Source: Carya illinoinensis
Taxonomy: Eukaryota > Streptophyta > Magnoliopsida > Fagales > Juglandaceae
DNA length: 64,000 nt
Direction: 5' to 3'
Assembly: GCF_018687715.1 (NCBI RefSeq)
Contig: NC_056766.1
Span: 14,084,001-14,148,000 of the forward strand
The notes under the pieces are model-generated. The model had not been told where the DNA came from. It worked only from the letters and a program-made list of their open reading frames with translations, and ran no database searches. Both the position numbers and the translations under genes were made by a program. This document shows, piece by piece, positions 1-9,700 of this stretch (its first letter is position 1; every line of letters begins with the position of its first letter).

Positions 1-1606
1 CAAGTCAAGCTGCTCTTCAAGGTGTTAGACATTGGAGTGTTGCTCGTAGTGTTCCTCCTCCCAAGCTCTTTTTCGATCGTTGGAGTGTTGCTCAGTGTGG
101 TGAGTAGCAGGGGCTGAAGCATGGGATTGGCTTAGTGCAACATGCTTTCCATTTGATGCAGAGGGCTTGCTTGAAGTGCTTTCTATAACGTGAAGGGGCT
201 AAACATGAAGGAGAAGGTCCATGAGGTGTTTTGCAATTTGCTTTTGATGCAGGCTACTCAGAATTAAAAATGATGTAGCTTCCGTTTGGGTTGAAGAGTC
301 AAGGTTGTGGGGTCCACTTGAAGATAATTTCTTTGATTTACATATTTGCTTTTCAGAGAAGAAGAGTCAAGTAAGTCCCCACTTTGAAGATAAGCATGCG
401 TCCATTTTCCAACAAGAAGCTGTGTTGTGTGCCAAGTCCAAAATTGTCCACATCGAAGGCTTGTTGTCCGCATGTTTTAAAGAATTGTTTGGTGGCTTTT
501 TACCCATGTGGTAAAACATGATTAACTCTATACGCCCAGAATGCTTCAGCATGCTGCGGGAAAGCCAGATTCTCAATTAATGCGTTTTCTATATCTATGT
601 TGAAGAGTGAGGTTTTCCTTAAATTGACTGAGGCATGAGTGGTGGGATTAAATTTCGTATTGTCCTTTTTGTTTGCTGTTGTTTTCTTTGTTTTTGTTTG
701 CAGGATAGTTTCATTTTGTAATTTCAGGTTACCATCTTTGGTGCTTAGTGAGCTACCCTTGTCACTCATCAAGTTTATTATACCATTTTTAGTTACTCCC
801 TATTCAATTTTGATTCATAGCCATCTTTGTGAATTCACCAAACCTACTATAATCATTTTTTACTAAAGCATTCACAGAACCCTTAATGCACTCATCCAAG
901 TTTTGTGGTAAGATGGTGGTAAGATTCGTGAATTCACAGAATGCTATTTTTTTTCTAAATTAATGAAAAAAAAATAGAAAAGAAATGACTCATTCAAAAA
1001 TGGGTTTTCCTAGACTCAATATCCCTAAAGAAATACGACCAAACAAATGGGATAACAGGCAAGATAACTACTTTGCCAAATCAGACACTTGAGATCATTG
1101 TGCTATTGCGTGTCGGTATCACTACATAAACCCTAGAGTGCAAAACAAAAACCTCCGAAATGTGCAGGAATTGAAGAGGAAAGTAACTCAAAATTAACTT
1201 ACTTGAACTAAAGAGTAGTCGTCTCCCAAGTCAAGGAAAAATAAAATACTAGATCAAACAACAGAACTGAAAGAAAGAAACTCTAAATAAATCCAAGAAG
1301 AAAATGAAGCTAAATGCCGCAGTAGTAAAAATAAAACCCAGGAACTAAATGAAGAAGTCGACACCCGTAAAAAATGAGTCAAGTATGTTTGTCAAATTTG
1401 AGTACTTCTTTCATTAGTAACTTTGCTACACTTTAATTTGCATTTAAATTTAATTTTTATTCTCCATCAATCATTTAATATTTTTCTTTGGTTTCTTTAT
1501 TCCTTTTGGCATTCTTCTAATTTGTCTCCCTATGGAATCGACACCCCAAAGTTGTGCTACAACAACTGCGTTATTCTTTGGGCATAATCATAGCCCAATT
1601 ACAACC
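1..1606. other. Anonymous left flank of element 1; no gene recognised
   Basis: No open frame here exceeds about 90 codons and none resembles a known protein. The first ~880 bases look like unique, moderately AT-rich sequence. About 1430-1606 is T-rich and contains a phrase near 1527-1560 reading roughly 'tccctatggaatcgacacc', followed by 'gtgctacaac'. A similar phrase occurs near 11130-11180. From memory, phrases of this kind occur near the 3' ends of several plant LTR families, so this flank may be an old LTR remnant that element 1 inserted into. That reading is inference. Confidence 0.4.
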
Positions 1607-1611
1607 CATAC
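1607..1611. repeat. Left target-site duplication (CATAC)
   Basis: The five bases CATAC immediately precede the TGTGATGACC start of the 5' LTR. They recur directly after the 3' LTR at 9165-9169. A 5-bp duplication is the normal product of Ty3/gypsy integrase, so the two LTRs belong to a single insertion. Confidence 0.9.
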
Positions 1612-2886
1612 TGTGATGACCCGTTTTTACGTGTATTTTCACTGAAGGTACTTTTTAATTTATTTAATATAATAGTTATTTTATTTTAAATTAATTTATT
1701 TTAATTGGTTTTTATTTATTTGATGCGGTGTTTAATTTATTTAGTCGTTTTACAGTTTTTAAAATCGTTCTCGATGGATTAATTTTGGTTTCCGAAGTGA
1801 GGACCGGACCTCATTTCTTTTCCCTCACCTTTTTCATTTTCTTTTCTTTTTTTTCCTTTTTATTTTTCCTTTTTCCTTCTTTTCCTTTTGCTTTCTTTCT
1901 TTTCTTCTTCTTTCTTCTTCTTTCTCTCCCGCCTACGCCGAATAGCTTCTTTTTCTCCTTCCCATCGCCGCCCCTTTGACAGCCCAGTTCTCCGCCGTCC
2001 GGCCACCGTTTAGTGCACCACCACCACCATTCTCTTCCCCTTCCACCAGAGATCATTCCCACCAATTTTCAGAGCCATCGGACCAACCGTTAGCCACTGT
2101 GAGCTGCCAGAAGTCACTGCACCTGCTCTATTTTTGCCCCTGTCGCCGTTTGCTTTCGCAGCCCAGAACCGCCGCTCGCCGGCAGCCTGGCCTACACCAC
2201 CCACCCAGTTTTCTTCCCCTCTCACCAATGAACATCCCCACCAAGTTTCACCTCCATCCGAGCCACCGTTAGCCGCCAGGAGCTCCTCCAAGCCATACGG
2301 TTTTTCACCGATTCTAGCGCTGTCGCACCACCTCCGGCCACCATCTCTTCACAGCTTGTTCCCCTACCTCTTGCCGACCTAAACCACCCATTTCTAGCCT
2401 CGATCTGTTGCCGGAGCATTTGCATTCTTTCATGCATATTGTGATTTTATGGGATGAGAGCATTTGCATTATTTCATGCATTTTGTTTGAGTTCTATATG
2501 TTTTTATCTAGTGGTGTTTGGATTTTACTTACATACGGCACCATTTTTGGTACCGTAGATTTTGGTGAAGAGTTCGAGGATGAGGAGGAGGAGGCTGAGC
2601 CCGAGGATGCAGCTCCGCCGGGATGCTGATGTTATGTTTTGTATTTGATTTAAAATTATATTTGTGTTTCTAATATTCTATTCTATATGTTTTTGAACAA
2701 CTTTGTATTTAACAAGAAAAATTCTGGTACTTAGTTATTGACTTTTCCTTTCGCTGCGTTTTTCTTGTGCACATTCGTCGCTTATACACAGACTTGGCAC
2801 ATGTCGATAGGGTGATGACCCGTGATGTCATCATTCGGACGTCTCGATTTTCCCGTGTTCGTGCGTGGGGATTTGGGGGCGTCACA
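1612..2886 (+). repeat. 5' LTR of element 1, internally deleted
   Basis: It starts TGTGATGACC and ends GCGTCACA, followed by GG and the PBS. It is 1275 bp against 2226 bp for the 3' LTR. The missing ~950 bp corresponds to about 7745-8737 of the 3' copy. Lost features include the GTGGGTAAT hairpin, the 66-bp tandem repeat and the three small hairpins. At the junction (about 2414-2485) a segment beginning GAGCATTTGCATT occurs twice, 44 bp apart, so the deletion comes with a short tandem duplication. A T/C-rich tract occupies about 1811-1935. The terminal ~400 bases carry the conserved acidic reading frame described separately. Confidence 0.88.
2408..2629 (+). other. LTR-borne small reading frame with acidic tail (5' LTR of element 1)
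   Basis: This is a 73-codon open frame. Its second half is hydrophobic with the shared core GVWILLTYGTIFGTVDF, followed by a tail rich in Glu/Asp (about 2568-2620). The same core and tail are open in the 3' LTR (8662-8907) and in the 3' LTR of element 2 (21066-21278). In the 5' LTR of element 2 the tail is frameshifted. The upstream part differs because of the local deletion and duplication. Coding is unproven: the acidic tail comes from a simple GAGGAGGAG-type run, and frame preservation could be chance. Confidence 0.3.
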
Positions 2887-2888
2887 GG

Positions 2889-2900
2889 TGGCATCAGAGC
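2889..2900 (+). promoter_or_regulatory. Primer-binding site, initiator-Met tRNA type
   Basis: TGGCATCAGAGC lies two bases after the 5' LTR. It differs by one base (C for T) from TGGTATCAGAGC, the complement of the 3' end of plant initiator methionine tRNA. Element 2 has the unmutated form at 14528-14539. Confidence 0.9.
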
Positions 2901-3151
2901 AGTTTGGCTCTAGGTAAAACCACATGTCCCGTAGGTAGTACCGGAATATTTTTTTTGGTTGTGTTTTAAAAATTATGTTATGTAAAGTTGTTATTTGATT
3001 TGTTTTATTTGTTTGAGTTTGTTTGCTTGTTTTTATTTATTTAGTTATGTTTTTGCAAGCTGGTTTCTTTTTGTTTCTTGTTATGTGGTGTTGGTCTTTG
3101 GTTTTTGTTTTTGTTTTCTTAAAGGGGGTCAAAGGTTGTGGTGGCAGGAAA

Positions 3152-4345
3152 AATGGGGAGACCAAGGAAATCTACTCAGGAGCCACGGGACAATACATCA
3201 AGAGATGACTCCATAGCCCAAGCAATACAGCAGATGACGGAGTTTATGCAGCAGAATTTTAGGCCACAGCAGACAGGGCCTTGGCCACAACCAGGAGGAC
3301 CTTGGCCACAACAAGGGGGTCCCTGGCCGCCACAAGGAGGGCCTTGTCCACAACAAGGAGGACTTTGGCCGCAACCAGGAGGTCCTTGGCCACATCAGGG
3401 AGGGCCTTGGCTATACCCGGGAGGATCTAGTAGCATGGTGCAAACTGGATGCACCTATGAGCGCTTTCTGGCACATAGGACTCCACACTTCACTGGGGAA
3501 GAGGATCCACTTCAAGCTAGAAAGTGGATCAAGGACTTGGAAAGAACTTTTGAGGTGTGTGGTTGCACCGAGGCACAACAAACCGCTTCTGATTGGTGGG
3601 ATACCAAGCGGGTGATGCTGGAATCAGAATTAGGATCTTTCGCCGCTGTGACCTGGTAGCGCTTTAAGAAAGAATTTAATGATCGCTTCTTTCCCGCTTC
3701 AATGAGGTGGCAAAAAATAAGAGAGTTCTCACGCTTAGTCCAAGGGAGCATGATCGTGGAACAGTATGACCGAAAATTTATAGAACTTGGGTGATTTGCT
3801 CCCCACCTCATCGCCTCGGAGGAGATGCAGGCAGAGCGTTTCCAGGAGGGTCTATGTTCAGATATTCGCCGAATGGTGGTCAGCCACCGGATATCCACTT
3901 TTCAAGATTTAGTGGATGTGGTCACTCTTGTAGAGTGAGAGAATAATCTGAATATGAGCTCCCCTTCAGGACAAAAGAGGCGGAGTTTTACTGGTGAAGG
4001 AAGTAGTTCGGGTTCGCCTAAGAAGTTTGTTCAGCGGGCCGGGACTCGACCACAAGCAGCCTCGGGAGTGCGTATGGGAGGCTGAGTTCCAGTTTGTGGC
4101 AAATGTAATAGAGCTCATGAGGGTGAGTGTCGTCTGGGTAGTAATCAATGTTTTGAATGCGGTTAGACAGGGCATTTTGCTCGTGAGTGCCCTAGTCGAG
4201 TTCAAGAAAGCCATGGAGCTCGTCGCAGCGGTAGAACTAACCAGAGGCATTTAGCTCGGGCTCGAATGTACGCAATGACTCTTGGTACTGTTGGAGGCGA
4301 GGTTACGGAGATTCAGAATGCTGGAGTCATGGCAGGTAGGGGTCT
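3152..4345 (+). pseudogene. gag: gag remnant of element 1 (capsid and zinc-knuckle region)
   Basis: Retrotransposon capsid/nucleocapsid polyprotein remnant. It starts at the ATG at 3152 (MGRPRKSTQ), homologous to the element 2 start at 14808. Residues ~42-90 are seven tandem copies of a 7-residue GPWPQQG-type repeat. The capsid domain follows (around 'RKWIKDLERTFEVCGC' and 'RFKKEF'). A TAG at about 3657 ends the first open stretch. Further stops include TGA at 3792-3794, which element 2 shares. Relative to element 2, a 30-bp in-frame deletion lies near 3580. The zinc knuckle near 4152-4195 keeps its CX2CX4HX4C cysteines and histidine but has an in-frame TAG inside it. The remnant trails off near 4345, where a GT..AG-like stretch begins. 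It cannot make full-length Gag. Confidence 0.85.
3276..3422 (+). repeat. In-frame 21-bp coding minisatellite in gag, seven copies
   Basis: There are seven tandem 21-base units, each encoding a variant of GPWPQQG (PQP, PPQ, CPQQ, LWPQP, PHQ and LYP forms). The homologous site of element 2 (14931-15014) has four units. The length differs by an exact multiple of 21 bases, so the repeat expands or contracts without breaking the frame. It lies near the N-terminus, before the capsid domain. Confidence 0.85.
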
Positions 4346-6925
4346 AATCTGATTTTTAGTGATGAACGCCTTGTGTAGTTTGTTTTTCTTATATTATAGA
4401 GGCTTAGAGAGAGTGGCATGATCTGGGTGATCTTTTAGGGAAGTAGAATAATTGATTTCTTTAGTTCCGTGGAGTTTATGAAATGGTCTATAACGTAGTA
4501 GATTGTAAGTTCAACGAATTTCAAGGATAGATTTTATGAAGTTTCATTAAAGTTTTAAAGCTTGGGGCCTTATAGATTTTAGGAAAATAGGTTTATGGTA
4601 ATTAAGGTGTTAGGTTCAACAAGCTTTGGAGGGGAATAATTAAATTTCGAGTTTTAGATTTCGTGATTCGGATGAATAATTTGGTGGCAATTGGGGCTTT
4701 AGATTTTACAAGCTTTTAAGGTGAATGTTTTGGATTAAAGCTACCAATCTTGAGAATTTCAGAAAATGATTTATTATCTAGTAATGTTTTAGAATTTGAA
4801 GGATTTGAGAGTCGATTTTCTTTTATGCGATGTAAGTTTCTTGATCTTAGAAGTTCTGGAAGATGATTCTTATTTGATTTAAGGTTTTAGAATTGCAGAG
4901 TTGAAGGACTGATTTATAATAAGAGTTGAGTTCTTAGTTTTACAGACTTAGTGTTGTAGCTTGATCTACTCTAGTGAGTGATTAGTTTGTAACCATTAAA
5001 ATGGGGTTGATTAGAGTTGAGTTGTTGATATGAAAATTTTTCTAGAGTAGATTTCTTTGAGGATTGGAGGTAATGACCTAGTGCGTGTATTTCTTTGAGG
5101 ATTGAAGATATCGAGCTAGTTTAGAAAATAATTATTGTTAACTCGAGGTTGTAGTGGCAGATTTTAGGAAATGATTCTATTGATTCGAAAGATATAGGGC
5201 CATCAGGGCGTTGGAAATAGTAGATTTTGTGTTGGTATTGAAAACGATTGAATTTGAGGCTATATGATCCGTAGACTGTTGGGAATGGATTCTTAGCAAG
5301 TTTAAGGTCATTCTCGGTACCAAACTTTAAGCAATGGCTAGTTGCTGATTTAAGGATATAAGTTGAGTAGATTCAGGAATGATTCTTGTTGAGTTGAGGA
5401 TATAAGTCCAGGTGATGGAAATGTGATAATGGATCACTTGTACGTTTGAATGATTTGTGGTGTTGGCTAAGAGTACATGAGATCGATGAGTAGTAATGGT
5501 AAGTGCATATGGATTTCGGGGAGTGTTGGTTCTAGTCTCATTCATTTTTGGCTTGGTAGGAGTTGAAGAGGAATCTGTGTGGTAATATTAAATTCAAGAG
5601 ATTTTGGCTTTGAGTTGTTTGGTAAGTTGAATGGAATGTACAGTCGAATTGGGTTACCCATTGGGATGATGGTTTGAAACGACTGTTATATTCATCTTGA
5701 TAATTAATTGCGACTTGAAGTTATAGGAATTTATATTGGTGAGGCTATATTTTTCTTTGGAGATCAAGTATCCAGTTGGGAGAATTGGGGATATGGTTAT
5801 TTAACTTGGAAAGAGATCGTTAGGTCACCATATGTGGTGTATGAAGTAATAAATCTTGGAAGTTGAAATTTATGCATCAAAGGTGGGTAGCATGATCATA
5901 TGTATGAAGTAATAAAGCAGTAGGATCCTTGAATGTGGTTTAATAGTTTTTGATGGATTGAAGATTTAAACAGTATGACCTATCTTGAGATGTTTTTTTT
6001 GTGAAGTGCTATTGAAGGAATTAGTTGTGCTAAAACTAAAGTTTTTGAGAGTACAAGTAGGTGGGTGAGTTACCAAGAGTGTTTTGATTATGTCTAGGTG
6101 AAGTTAGTGGTAGTTTATAGTGTGTGAGTTATTGCAAGATTAGATGTTATTCATAATATAGGTAATGAGTTTGAAGTATGGGATATCGGATAGAAGTTAT
6201 AAGCGCTCTCGTTGGTTGGCCGGGAAGGACTTGGGCCTTTTGGAGATGTTCCTTATCTTCAGGAGAGACATGTGTATTTTAGGATGATGCTACGTGTTTT
6301 CAAATTGGGGCCTAGAGGTTGATTAGTACTGGTTTCCGTCATCAATCAATGGATGTATTTTTGCGGAATGTTGGTTTTCGTTTAGGATAGCGATGGCCAA
6401 TTGAGGAATGAGTGGAGATTTATGGTTTTTTTTTTTTTTAGGTATATGATTTTCTATGGAAAGGTGGTAAAGCTTTTCTTGTAATTAGATGTGGATTGAG
6501 CTTATACTTCATGATATTAATTTTTGAGGACATAGCCTTTATGTATTTTGGTGAGTTATCAGAGTGCATGCGAAAGCATGATTTTTTGGAGATTCTTAGA
6601 AGTTCAAATTTTGTGTTGATTTTGAAGGATTAGTAGTGATTCGAAGTTTTAATGGGAGATTAATCTTTTGGTCGTGCAATTTGGTTTATGGATGGTTAAC
6701 TTTGGAAGTGGCTATTAAGTTACCAAAGTTGGAATGGGATGAAAGTTTGGAAGGTTAAGCAGAGATGTCGTGGATATTAGCAATTTATGGTGTGAAGTTA
6801 ATAACCATTGGTTTTGTTGAGAGTTGTCGATGTTATGTATCTCTCATATATGTTCGTAGTTGTATCTTGTATCTGTTTGGCGCTGATGGTTGATCTTGCA
6901 AATTTCGAGGACGAAATTTGTTTTT
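4346..6925 (+). other. Non-coding filler of element 1 in place of pol
   Basis: Nearly 2.6 kb with no open frame above about 72 codons and no recognisable protease, RT, RNase H or integrase motif in any frame. The composition is T/G-rich on the + strand. From about 4480 to 5720 there is a diverged repeating phrase of the form 'aaatgattctt..ttgattt.aggttttag' at irregular intervals of roughly 50-120 bases, for example near 4865, 5165, 5285 and 5375. About 5835 and 5900 share 'tatgaagtaataaa'. The last ~30 bases (CAAATTTCGAGGACGAAATTTG, 6898-6920) match the pre-PPT end of element 2, so only the pol interior has been replaced. Confidence 0.7.
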
Positions 6926-6938
6926 AAGGGGGGAAGGA
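6926..6938 (+). promoter_or_regulatory. Polypurine tract of element 1
   Basis: AAGGGGGGAAGGA lies directly before the 3' LTR. It is the plus-strand primer site for reverse transcription, and element 2 has the equivalent AAGGGGGGGAGGA at 19480-19492. Confidence 0.9.
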
Positions 6939-7896
6939 TGTGATGACCTGTTTTTATGTGTATTTTCACTGAAGGTGCTTTTTAATTTATTTAATATAAT
7001 AGTTCTTTTATTTTAAATTAATGTATTTTAATTGGTTTTTATTTATTTGATGCGGTGTTTAATTTATTTAGTTGTTTTACGGTTTTTAAAATCGTTTTTG
7101 GCGGATCAGTTTTGGTTTCTAGAGTGAGGACTGGACCTCATTTCTTTTCCCTCATCTTTTCTTTTTCTTTTCTTTTTTTTCCTTTTTCTTTTTCCTTTTT
7201 CCTTCTTTTTCTTTCTTTTTCTTTCTTTTCTTCTTCTTTCTTCTCCTTTCTCTCCCACGTATGCCGAACAGCTTCTTTTTCTCCTTTCCGTCGCCACCCC
7301 TTTGACAGCCCAGTTCTCCGCCGTCCGGCCACCGTTTAGTGCACCACCACCACCATTCTCTTCCCCTTCCACCAGAGATCATCCTCACCAATTCTCAGAG
7401 CCATCGGACCAGCCGTTAGCCACCGCGAGCCGCCGGAAGTCACTGCACCTGCTCTGTTTTTGTCCCTTTTGCCGGTTGCTTTCGCAGCCCAGAACCGCCA
7501 CTCGCCGGCGGCGTGGCCTACACCACCCACCCAGTTTTCTTCCCCTCTCACCAGTGAACATCCCCACCAAGTTTCACCTCCATCCGAGCCACCGTTAGCC
7601 GCCACGAGCTCCTCCAAGCCATAAGGTTTTTTACCGATTCTGGCGCCGTCGCACCACCTCCGGCCACCATCTCTTCACAACTTCTTCCCCTACCTCTTGC
7701 TGACCTAAACCACCCATTTCTGGCCTCGATCCGTTGCCGGAGCAGCTCCCACGAGCTCAACTCCGTTTAGCCCCTTTTTGGCCTTTGACCGCCATTTCCA
7801 CCACCACCCACGGCCAAAACTCGTTTCCTTTAGCTTCATAAATATCTCAAGACCATTCCCTTTCAATTTCGTGCCTTGGTTTGTCCCCGTTCGAAA

Positions 7897-7916
7897 GTGG
7901 GTAATTTATTACCCAC
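7897..7916. promoter_or_regulatory. Perfect LTR hairpin, 9-bp stem
   Basis: GTGGGTAAT-TT-ATTACCCAC forms a perfect inverted repeat. A second short inverted repeat (AGTGTA..TACACT) lies a few bases downstream. Both LTRs of element 2 keep the pair near 13197 and 20271, with one change in the distal arm of the first. Its role is unknown; it could act as a DNA binding site or an RNA structure. Confidence 0.6.
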
Positions 7917-8345
7917 GGCCACAGTGTAAATTACACTATTACGTTGCTTTTCCTCCGCCGTTTGCAACGCCGCGAGCTTTCTAAAAATACCGTATAGCGC
8001 TGTAAGTATTTTCCAAACTCTAATTTTAGATTTAAATATATTTTGCTCCTACAATAATTATTTGACTGCTGGTTGGTTGATTCCGGATTGAGTCCGAGGA
8101 GTTCGGGGGTCGGATGGATTGAGGACGGAGTTGCTTGGTTGATGTTGTTTTTTGTTTGAGATATTTGAGCCTTGATGTTTGCTTTGTATAGTGCACGCAT
8201 GTTCATGTTTAAAAAGGGAAAACCGGTTTTTTCGTGTAGTTGCATGCATGTACATGTGTTTGAAAAATGAAAGCTGTGCTGGTAAGTGAGAAATGATTTA
8301 TGGTATACGTGAACGGTTGGACTGACTGGTTTGAGTCAGAGACAT

Positions 8346-8543
8346 GCGTAGGGATGGTGGTAAGCAGGGACGGTGGTAGAATCCTGCCTGTGATTCCCGC
8401 CTACGGTGCACGCGTAGGGATGGTGGTGAGCAGGGATGGTGGTAGAGTCCCGCCTGTGATTCCCACCTACGGTGCATGCATAGGGATGGTGGTGAGCAGG
8501 GATGGTGGTAAAGTCCCGCCTGCGATTCCCGCCTACAGTGCTC
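8346..8543 (+). repeat. 66-bp tandem repeat in the LTR, three copies
   Basis: Three head-to-tail copies start at 8346, 8412 and 8478 with GCGTAGGGATGG, GCGTAGGGATGG and GCATAGGGATGG. Each ends near CCCGCCTACGGTGCA. Because 66 is a multiple of three, the block stays open in frames on both strands, which explains the overlapping opposed reading frames here. The 5' LTR lost it, and element 2's LTRs have different sequence at this site. Confidence 0.9.
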
Positions 8544-8562
8544 TGATGGTTTGGTTAATGGG

Positions 8563-8655
8563 CCATTTTCTGGGAAAATGGCGAGGTTTTGTATGAGGAT
8601 ATTGCAATCCATTTTCTAGGAAAATGGTGGTTTGGGCCATTATCTAGGATAATGG
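8563..8655. promoter_or_regulatory. Three consecutive 8-bp-stem hairpins in the LTR
   Basis: CCATTTTC-TGG-GAAAATGG (8563-8581), CCATTTTC-TAG-GAAAATGG (8609-8627) and CCATTATC-TAG-GATAATGG (8637-8655). All three stems are perfect. The third differs from the others by a paired change in both arms (TTTTC/GAAAA to TTATC/GATAA), which keeps the pairing. The same trio is in element 2's 5' LTR at 13913-13931, 13958-13976 and 13994-14012. In its 3' LTR only the third remains perfect. Confidence 0.75.
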
Positions 8656-8661
8656 CGAGAC

Positions 8662-8907
8662 TTGGTTTTATACGATATGTTTTTGGGCCAAATGGGATTT
8701 TGGCGTGCGTGGAAAAATGTGATTTTATGGGATGAGAGCATTTGCATTCTTTCATGCATATTGTTTGAGTTCTATATGTTTTTATATAGTGGTGTTTGGA
8801 TTTTACTTACCTGCGGCACCATTTTTGGTACCGTAGATTTTGGTGCAGAGTTCGAGGATGAGGAGGAGGAGGCTGAGCCCGAGGATGCGGCTCTGCCGGG
8901 ATGCTGA
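8662..8907 (+). other. LTR-borne small reading frame with acidic tail (3' LTR of element 1)
   Basis: An 81-codon frame with a hydrophobic core (GVWILLTCGTIFGTVDF), then an acidic tail of Glu/Asp with AEPEDAA. It matches the frames at 2408-2629 and 21066-21278 in core and tail. If translated it would be a small, possibly membrane-associated acidic peptide. No family is recognised and no expression evidence exists here. Confidence 0.3.
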
Positions 8908-9164
8908 TGTTATGTTTTGTATTTGATTTAAAATTATATTTGTGTTTGTAATATTCTATTATATATGTTTTTGAACAGATTTGTATTTAACAAGAAAAAT
9001 TCTGATACTTAGTTATTGACTTTTCCTTTTGCTGCGTTTTTCTTGTGCACATTCATCGCTTATACACACACTTGGCACACGTCGATAGGGTGATGACCCG
9101 TGATGTCATCATCCGGACGTCTCGATTTCCCCATGTTCATGTATGGGGATTTGGGGGCGTCACA

Positions 9165-9169
9165 CATAC
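9165..9169. repeat. Right target-site duplication (CATAC)
   Basis: Identical to 1607-1611; it closes the element 1 insertion. Confidence 0.9.
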
Positions 9170-9700
9170 TAGCTACTACAACCAATTATACAAGACATCT
9201 AGAACCTCCTAAGCCCTTTGCAAAGTTGGCAGCTTAGAAAAATACATCAAGATTTGAATCGATGTGCGCACTCTGTTCCACAATGGGTAGCTTCCAAAAT
9301 TATTTATGAAAGCATACCCTTAGTTTCTATTCCTCCATGTCTATTAGATTTGCATACTGGAAAAGACCCACCTATGTAAATTTACTAGGTACGCACCAGC
9401 TGCTTGGTGTAGAACCTCTTTTTTACTTTATGTACTGTTTTCATATTAATATAATAGTTGTTTGCTAAAAAAATACAAGTGAAGGACATGGAGATGGGTG
9501 CTCTGGACGTATACGAAAGGATTAGAAAAAGAGGCTGGCTAGTGGTAAATTTTGGACATTTATGAGAAAAAAGCAACAGATATTATATTTTTTGAAGCAA
9601 GGTAGGTGAAGACTAAAAGTGCTTTTGGACTCGTAAGTGTCTTTTAATCTTCCTCTGGTGCTGCAAACATATAGTCAAGCAGAATCAAATATTTGATGTC
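9170..9700. other. Right flank of element 1; no gene recognised
   Basis: This is the continuation of the pre-insertion sequence at 1-1606. No reading frame above ~63 codons, no recognised repeat and no RNA gene was found. I see nothing assignable. Confidence 0.4.

Larger units (their letters stand above)
1612..9164 (+). mobile_element. Element 1: non-autonomous Ty3/gypsy LTR retrotransposon, gag only
   Basis: This is a complete insertion, 5'-LTR / PBS / gag remnant / non-coding filler / PPT / 3'-LTR, bounded by CATAC duplications. Both LTRs start TGTGATGACC and end GGGGGCGTCACA. The LTRs, PBS and gag match element 2 at 12940-21544, which also carries pol, so the two are one family of the chromodomain (Tekay/Del-like) type. 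No RT, protease, RNase H or integrase motif is readable between 4350 and 6920, so it could only have moved with enzymes supplied in trans, as in plant gag-only (TR-GAG-like) elements. By eye the two LTRs show about five differences in their first ~100 aligned bases, so the insertion is not recent. Confidence 0.88.
6939..9164 (+). repeat. 3' LTR of element 1 (full length, 2226 bp)
   Basis: It runs from TGTGATGACC to GGGGGCGTCACA and is followed by the CATAC duplication. Parts in order: an AT-rich start; a T/C-rich tract (about 7138-7255); a C-rich block with CACCACC runs (about 7300-7760); a perfect 9-bp-stem hairpin GTGGGTAAT-TT-ATTACCCAC at 7897-7916, followed at once by AGTGTA/TACACT; a 66-bp tandem repeat (8346-8543); three small hairpins (8563-8655); the acidic reading frame (to 8907); and an inverted repeat around CACCATTTTTGGTACC near 8812-8836. 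The transcription start was not located with confidence. Confidence 0.9.

Noticed and set aside
1811..2065. Lys/Arg/Glu-rich minus-strand frames opposite T/C tracts (also 7106-7391 and 19616-19968)
   Set aside because: Simple-sequence translation of the LTR polypyrimidine tract; no domain and composition explained by the repeat.
2889..2900. tRNA gene suggested by TGGCATCAGAGC
   Set aside because: Only the short primer-binding complement is present; no tRNA body.
4346..6925. Heavily decayed pol in element 1
   Set aside because: No trace of the RT FIDD, protease DSG, RNase H or integrase motifs in any frame, although gag beside it is easily readable.
8298..8612. Overlapping ~100-codon frames on both strands
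   Set aside because: Produced by the three 66-bp tandem repeats, whose length is a multiple of three.
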